From Berberis thunbergii (Eukaryota > Streptophyta > Magnoliopsida > Ranunculales > Berberidaceae), in the NCBI GenBank assembly GCA_003290165.1, contig QNQO01000605.1, positions 124,001-188,000 on the forward strand: a stretch of DNA of 64,000 bases, written 5' to 3'. The translations under genes were made by a program, and so were the position numbers. The notes beneath the pieces were generated by a model that ran no database searches, was not told the origin of the DNA, and saw only the letters and a program-made list of their open reading frames with translations. This document shows, in pieces, positions 58,906-64,000 of this stretch (its first letter is position 1; each line of letters starts with the position of its first letter).

Positions 58906-59035
58906 TGCTAAATATCATGTGATCACTCTGGTCATCATATAACAAAAACAAAATGCATCAATATCATGTGATCACATACCTCATGTTAAATATGATGCAT
59001 ATACTTAAAACGTTAAAACAATATACTGATTCTAC

Positions 59036-60730
59036 CTTCTAGTAGCATAGATTAGCTCCTCAAGAGTAAGCTCCCAAAAGACAAATCTTACAAGAGCAAA
59101 AATGCTACCTGACAGACACTGGTGCAAGTCAAATGACAACTGAACCATCCTATTCGACTGGCTTCCTGGAACAACACAAGGATCACACACCAGAAGAAAT
59201 TAGTGGCAATTAGACAATATGCAAATGAAATCAGATGTACATATTAAATAAAATTTAAACTTAGAAAATGGTCATACCTTATGAATATTTTAATACAATC
59301 GACGTCCACAGGATTACGCTTCCAGAATGACAACCTAAAAGTGATAATAGAACTGACCAACAAAAGAAAAGGACAACTACATAGGCTTGCAAGTTGCAAC
59401 AAAAGCAAATGAGATACTATTTTATCCTTGAAAAGGACACACTGAAACTAGAGGGTTACAAGAAGGATGACATATCACAATGTCACTGGATATTTGAAAG
59501 CAGCAGCAGAAAGTGAATTTCGCATCAGTTCCTCTACCCACTTTTTCTTGTAAAAAACGAAAACGAGGGGAGGACTGAAATTCTCAGAGCATATAGGAAG
59601 GTGTCAGAAATTAGCAAGAAAAAGAAAATGCCGGGGAAAAGATGCCTGTGTGTTTTCTAAGCAGCTATGAGTAAATACGGAAAAAAAACTGAAAGATGAG
59701 ACTAGGCCGAACCAAGTAGAATGTTTGTCCAAGTGGCTAGACTAGTAGAAGATATTCTAAGATTCTAGATCTGAAGAGCTGAAACTCTTGAAGGTTAGGA
59801 AAGGCATGAGAAACTTACAGGAACCTAGACTCCTAATGTCATATCTGATCCTAAAATGAAAAACAAACAGAAACATGTTATGGCTTGAGACCACAAAGGA
59901 TTACAATACACAGATAGCAATTGCTCACAAAAGCGATACTAAATGAATCCAAATTTTAAATTGCAGATAAAGGATTACAATACACAGATAGCAATGGCTT
60001 GAAACATGTTATGGCTTGAGACCACAAAGGATTACAATACACAGATAGCAATGGCTCAGCAACTCGCAATCCCAATCCCGTTGACAGTTTTTCACCAACA
60101 TATACAATCAGCCATAATGAGTACAACTTAATCCAAAGGACTAATACATAATTAAGTTGTGAATTTTTAGACAACAATAAGAACGACATAAACAAATTTC
60201 ATTCAAAGTGGTCGGGTTTGATAAGTTGAAATGTATTAATACATTCTTCTACCTCGCTCTTACAGAAGTGTATACGTACCAATATGAGATTTGAACAGAA
60301 ACAGAGCAAAACAACTCTGTTAATCAATGTTCTGCTCTTTTAGCTAGATTGGATTCTAATTTGCACTACAAAAATAGGATAAATAACAAATAATATATAC
60401 ATGTGTGTGTGTGTGTTAATCATCAGATAAAAGTATCAGTGCCTTGAAACGCACAAATCGAGAAAAAAGTATTATAGTATCATACCAATTCACTGTTTTA
60501 TTGACAACCTAAATTTTCCTTTGATATGAACAAAGAAAGAAAAGAAAAAAACCTACCTTGTGTCCTTCAAAAGCTTCTGGCTCAACTGTTTTGACAAGAG
60601 AAAAAGGTTATTCAGCTCACTACACAATAGTATAAAAAAATATGCATGAACACAAATTGCAAGGGGAATTTGATAAAAATAAGTGACCATTGCCAAGACG
60701 TGGCTCTAGCTCTCCATTCCCAGAAGCACT
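59036..60730 (-). other. Several short exon-like segments, unidentified, and a small repeat
   Basis: On the minus strand, segments with acceptor/donor-like borders lie at 59,036-59,086 (FVFWELTLEELIYATR), 59,109-59,165, 59,278-59,336 (LSFWKRNPVDVDCIKIFI), about 60,557-60,600 (VKTVEPEAFEGHK) and about 60,690-60,728. They could be exons of one captured gene with small exons, but the phases do not join cleanly and I do not recognise it. ATTACAATACACAGATAGCA occurs three times in 59,898-60,050. Confidence 0.35.
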
Positions 60731-60889
60731 GCAAGCGTGAAAAAAACAAACAAGAGCAAATGTAACACTTTACAATGATGGCTTACTTAAATATATATTT
60801 TCTACAAATTGAGTTCTTTGCTTCCTATATAGCAATAGAGTACAAAGGAGCAAATACAAAATAGGATTGCTATCGCAAGGGCACTTGAC

Positions 60890-61080
60890 ATGTAACGACC
60901 CGCTCCGCTCTAGCTATGGGCCTAGACTAAAGCTCGTCTCTGAGAGAGAAGCAAAGCCCCACACCCAAACCCAAGATAGGGCTCATGGATATTTGGGACA
61001 AAACAGGTACAATGTGGGCTTCGCTCTCAGAGGTGGGGTTTAGTCGAGGACCACAACTACACAGAGCCTGTCGTTAACCA
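60890..61080. repeat. Possible gypsy LTR scrap
   Basis: A GC-richer patch starts TGTAACGACCCGCTCCGC, a beginning common in plant gypsy LTRs, and continues with a GAGAGAGAAGCAAAGCCCCA stretch. No second copy or coding part. Confidence 0.3.
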
Positions 61081-61328
61081 TTCATTCTCTTTGGTTACAT
61101 GTTAAAATCATATTCGGCCTACAAGATGAATGAGATCTATGCCTCTCGTCCTATTCACATTACACTATTCAAAATCTTCTCTTTTGAACAATCTGTCATA
61201 CAAATACATTGCAAATAAGAAATTCATATCTTTGTTGTATAGTTCACAATAGCTCGCAAGTATCAACTATCATGCAACAAGATCAGGATTAAATCATGGA
61301 AAACAAACTCGAAATATAAGCATGAGTC

Positions 61329-61478
61329 TTACTCTAGCAGAACTCTAGCTGCCTCTTGGCACTCAGAAACTCGTTTATTGTATCCAGGATTGTTTGTCAA
61401 GGCGTGCTTCAATCTTGAAAATGCTAATAAGATCTTGTATGATTTTAATTCCTTGTCTTCACTCAGCCACTTTGGTGA
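61329..61478 (-). pseudogene. Captured terminal exon, 49 codons, unidentified
   Basis: On the minus strand after TATACAG, it reads SPKWLSEDKELKSYKILLAF then SRLKHALTNNPGYNKRVSEC and QEAARVLLE, with TAA at 61,329-61,331. Uninterrupted and helical in character, it is a likely real C-terminal exon from a host gene. I do not know the family. Confidence 0.5.
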
Positions 61479-62239
61479 CTGTATAAGCTTGTGTTCCTTG
61501 GTCTACACATGCCACAGTAAATTTATGAACAAAAATCATGCTGATAAAAAGATGATAAAGCTGTCAGAGAAAAATTAGAATTCTTTTGATACAGTTATAG
61601 AGTGATTTCTAATGCATGCCAAATGCTAATGTTGTCAGTTCATTTTCTCTTATTACCTTTCTCAATTTTGTTTGACACAGCTATCTCTAATTTAGACATA
61701 GGCATAATACTAATATGCATTTATTAATATGGGTGCATGAATATATATTTGTAAGCTTTTAGGGCCTGGGAGTGAAACTCATCCAATACCTCTTGCTCAT
61801 TTTCAATACTGTAAATACTTCCTAGCTCTTTTTACGTGAGACAAAGACAGCTAGATCTTTTTGTGTCCACCATTTGTATATTTATTCCCATATATCTACC
61901 AATTTCTATCCGTACCAATTTTTTCTTTGAAACTAAAAATTATTGTAATGAAATGTGAGAGAATTTATCTCTTTCCTTGAGTTCCAAACAACTTATTCTA
62001 GGGCTCTACAAATCAATTTCTAGTTGAAATCAAGTTGATTGTGTGTGTCTACTTTGAAGCTAATCTTGCCTTTGGTTCCAGTAAGCTAATCTTGTCTACA
62101 AGAGGGAAAGAAATAGGAGAGCTTCCAGTAAGTTCAATTGCTTCTTCTAGATCTCATGATTCTAGAGGTGATTCCTCTCATCTTCCTGAAGTTCAGTCAA
62201 TCTCCATGTTGCGTTTAAATAACTAAGTGGAACTGAAAC

Positions 62240-62890
62240 ATCTTACCTGGAAGGAGATCTGAACGAATCTGAGAGCAGGGCGAGAATCTCTTCTCCTCGC
62301 TGGAACCCCTCCTCTTCGCTGGATCTGAGATCAGGGCAGAGAGCTCCTCACTGGATCTGAAGCTCTCGCTGGATCTAAAGCTCCTCGCAGAGATCAGGGC
62401 AGAGAGCTCCTCGATGTGTTGGACAAAGAGATCAGGGCAGAGAGCTCTGAGACCCCAACCCAGTTTCTGCTGCCTCTTGGTTCAACGCATCTTCTACTCG
62501 GATAACATCATAAACTATGCCAAGTTTATTCCCTTTTCATTAATTTGATGTTCTTCTTCAGCTCGATTCTCTCAAGATCGAAAGAAGAAGAAGGAGAAGA
62601 AAACTTTGAGAATCTGGTTCGGTTCTTCATCTTCTTCTTCAGTTCGTCCTTCTTCTCCTCTGCGCCAAACATCTCTCTGATTTAGGTCGAAATTTTTTTC
62701 GCAATGACCGCGCAAACTGATCTAGGTCGAAATAGCAAAAAAAATTTTCGCCAATTTTTTGCAATGCCGCCAAATTTTTCCCCAATTTTTTCTCCAAAAC
62801 GCGACAGAGCGCGAAATCCACTCTCCCTCCATTTTCGCCAGAGCTTGAAATCACTCTGCAAATCTCTCACTGGCAGGTGCGCGGCACGTG
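62240..62890 (-). other. GC-rich 5'-UTR/promoter-like cargo with short repeats
   Basis: GATCAGGGCAGAGAGCTC occurs three times (62,331, 62,393, 62,431), with GCTGGATCTGA repeats and CTTCTTCTTC tracts near 62,580-62,660. The base composition resembles the first exon and leader of a plant gene, on the side where the minus-strand cargo would start. Open frames here (for example 62,682-62,870) have no recognisable domain. The stretch 61,480-62,239 is AT-rich with no gene. Confidence 0.4.
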
Positions 62891-62897
62891 CAAAACG

Positions 62898-63112
62898 TTT
62901 AATTTAGCAACGGTTTTTGGCTGTTGCACAATATAGCAACGGTTTTTGGCCGTGGCTAATTAACCCACGGTTTAGAGCCGTGGCTAACTATTTTGTAGCC
63001 ACGGTTTTAGGCCGTTGGCCACGATATCCACGGTTTATAGCCGTGGCAAATACATCAACGGCTTAGAGCCGTGGCCACCTTCCCGTAGCTAAACAAGCAT
63101 TTTGGTGTAGTG
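62898..63112. repeat. Right terminus and subterminal repeats of element A
   Basis: About seven AGCAACGGTTTTTGGCCGTGG-like dyads end in GCATTTTGGTGTAGTG. Reverse complement CACTACACCAAAATGC, so this end differs from the left one after the shared CACTACACCAAAA. The left ends of elements 1 and 2 should look like this. Confidence 0.93.
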
Positions 63113-63283
63113 CAAGAGCAAATGCTCTGATGTACATTTCTATTATAATCAATGAATGCCCTGTTCTCCTCGTGTCTTCATATTTATAGACTGTCTGAAC
63201 CACTAATCTGTTAATACTAACAGAGCATTCTTAACAGACTAACAGAACACATTACAGCATACAACCCTTTCCCTTTTCATTCT
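63113..63283 (-). repeat. LTR-like repeat copy 1, right half
   Basis: Starts with the CAA target duplication of element A and matches 63,675-63,845. On the minus strand it contains TATAAATATGAAG, a promoter-like TATA region. Confidence 0.85.
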
Positions 63284-63397
63284 ACTGACAGCTAGACTCA
63301 AACCACTACTTGTAACCACCAGCAATTAAATCTTTGGAAAGCTTAACTCTTCTTCGTTTCTATTGATGTTGAGTTTGGTCTAGAAAAAGAGAATTCC

Positions 63398-63845
63398 TAC
63401 AAGCTTAAATCTTTGGAAAGGTTTGCATAAATTGTTATGAAATCTGATGATCTATTGTGTTTTTCTGATGATCTATTGTGTGTTTCTGCAGGTGATCCTA
63501 TTTCAGTTCCAGAAAATCTGACAAGGACTGATAAGAGGATATCCAAAGACCTGCAATTGCAGTAATTCAGAATCAGAAGAAACACAGAAATACAATGGAT
63601 TGTATTAGCAATGTTGTAATAGGAACAAGTTGAGAGGAAAGTTACAATAGGCTATTCGAGTGGCCTTACACTCCCAAGAGCAAATGCTCTGATGTACATT
63701 TCTATTACAATCAATGAATGCCCTGTTCTCCTCATGTCTTCATATTTATAGACCGTCTGAACCACTAATCTGTTAATACTAACAGAGCATTCTTAACAGA
63801 CTAACAGAACACATTACAGCATACAACCCTTTCCCTTTTCATTCT
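63398..63845 (-). repeat. LTR-like repeat copy 2 (empty-site copy)
   Basis: 448 bp, uninterrupted, matching the two halves of copy 1 with a few percent substitutions and one small indel near 63,442. The site CACTCCCAAGAGCAAATG (63,669-63,686) shows the single CAA where element A went in. Two direct copies about 115 bp apart in unoccupied form suggest tandem duplication or LTRs of a deleted element. AGCATACAACCCTTTC is doubled right after it. Confidence 0.82.
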
Positions 63846-64000
63846 TAAGCATACAACCCTTTCGTCTCGATAGATCATGACAGAGTCCCCATTCTTAAGC
63901 TCGTCTAGAGGCTATTATTTTTCCTTTCAGTGCATCTTAGCACTGAATCTCCATAGAGAACTTTCTTCAAACAAAACATAGACAAACAACAAACTATGTG

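Larger units (their letters stand above)
57299..63112 (-). mobile_element. CACTA element A, complete, gene-capturing (5,814 bp)
   Basis: Left end CACTACACCAAAAACCCCC, right end TTTTGGTGTAGTG, flanked by CAA on both sides (57,296-57,298 and 63,113-63,115). The joined flanks match the uninterrupted copy at 63,398-63,845. The left end corresponds to the right ends of elements 1 and 2, so it lies in the opposite orientation to them. It has no transposase. The interior holds minus-strand exon fragments (P5CS, AHL and unknowns), a GC-rich 5'-type region near the right end and small tandem repeats. It must have been moved by a transposase supplied from elsewhere. Confidence 0.95.
52576..64000. mobile_element. 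CACTA element D (left end in window, right end beyond it)
   Basis: Begins CACTACAAAAAAAAGGCC at 52,576, inside the endonuclease region of the LINE, after TGT (52,573-52,575, the presumed target duplication). About 700 bp of subterminal repeats follow, then a reverse-strand transposase_24 gene. No matching TTTTGTAGTG terminus is seen before 64,000, so the element presumably continues and includes the LTR-like repeats and element A as later insertions. The terminus and subterminal motif differ from all other elements here. Confidence 0.68.

Overview
This is nuclear DNA from a flowering plant. It is AT-rich and holds CACTA-superfamily transposons, Ty3/gypsy and LINE retroelements, and intron-bearing fragments of plant genes (vacuolar Na+/H+ exchanger, P5CS, AHL AT-hook protein, plant-type CCCH/RRM protein, F-box protein). 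The species cannot be named from the sequence. I see no intact host gene. Almost everything is nested transposable-element DNA and its cargo.

Left third (1-27,580): three CACTA elements whose right ends appear in the order expected of a nest. Element 1 (from before base 1 to 9,370) carries a transposase_24-like pseudogene and pieces of at least six host genes: RNA-dependent RNA polymerase, NHX exchanger, pyruvate kinase, PDAP1-like phosphoprotein, TFIIF-alpha and P5A ATPase. It ends in a palindromic subterminal array and the terminus TTTTTGGTGTAGTG. It lies inside the decayed tnp2 transposase gene of element C (visible 9,371-17,759), which also has a transposase_24 gene and its own subterminal repeats. 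Element C in turn seems to lie inside element 2 (visible 17,760-27,580). Element 2 is a relative of element 1, with its own transposase_24-like pseudogene and different cargo: a CCCH/RRM-type fragment and a nearly whole F-box pseudogene.

Middle (27,581-43,770): about 11.7 kb of array built on the 12-bp perfect palindrome GTTCCATGGAAC with an oriented 20-bp spacer. Orientation flips near 30,790. A 4.46-kb TACTA-ended element (31,936-36,397) interrupts it with an AAG target duplication. That element contains a LINE 3' tail and a TRIM-like retroelement remnant.

Right third (43,771-64,000): a gypsy protease fragment, an 80-bp-arm hairpin, a reverse-strand gypsy pol remnant and a reverse-strand LINE. 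The LINE is cut by CACTA element D (from 52,576, continuing past the window), which carries a reverse-strand transposase_24 gene. Nested in that region is element A (57,299-63,112), a complete CACTA element of the same family as elements 1 and 2. It has both termini, a CAA target duplication and captured P5CS and AHL fragments. An uninterrupted duplicate of its insertion site is present at 63,398-63,845.

Elements 1, 2 and A share a terminal family, including an 11-bp box at exactly bases 81-91 from the terminus. In all three, every recognised host-gene fragment is in sense toward that same end. The main subject of the window is therefore a gene-capturing (Pack-CACTA-like) family and an unusual palindromic dodecamer array.
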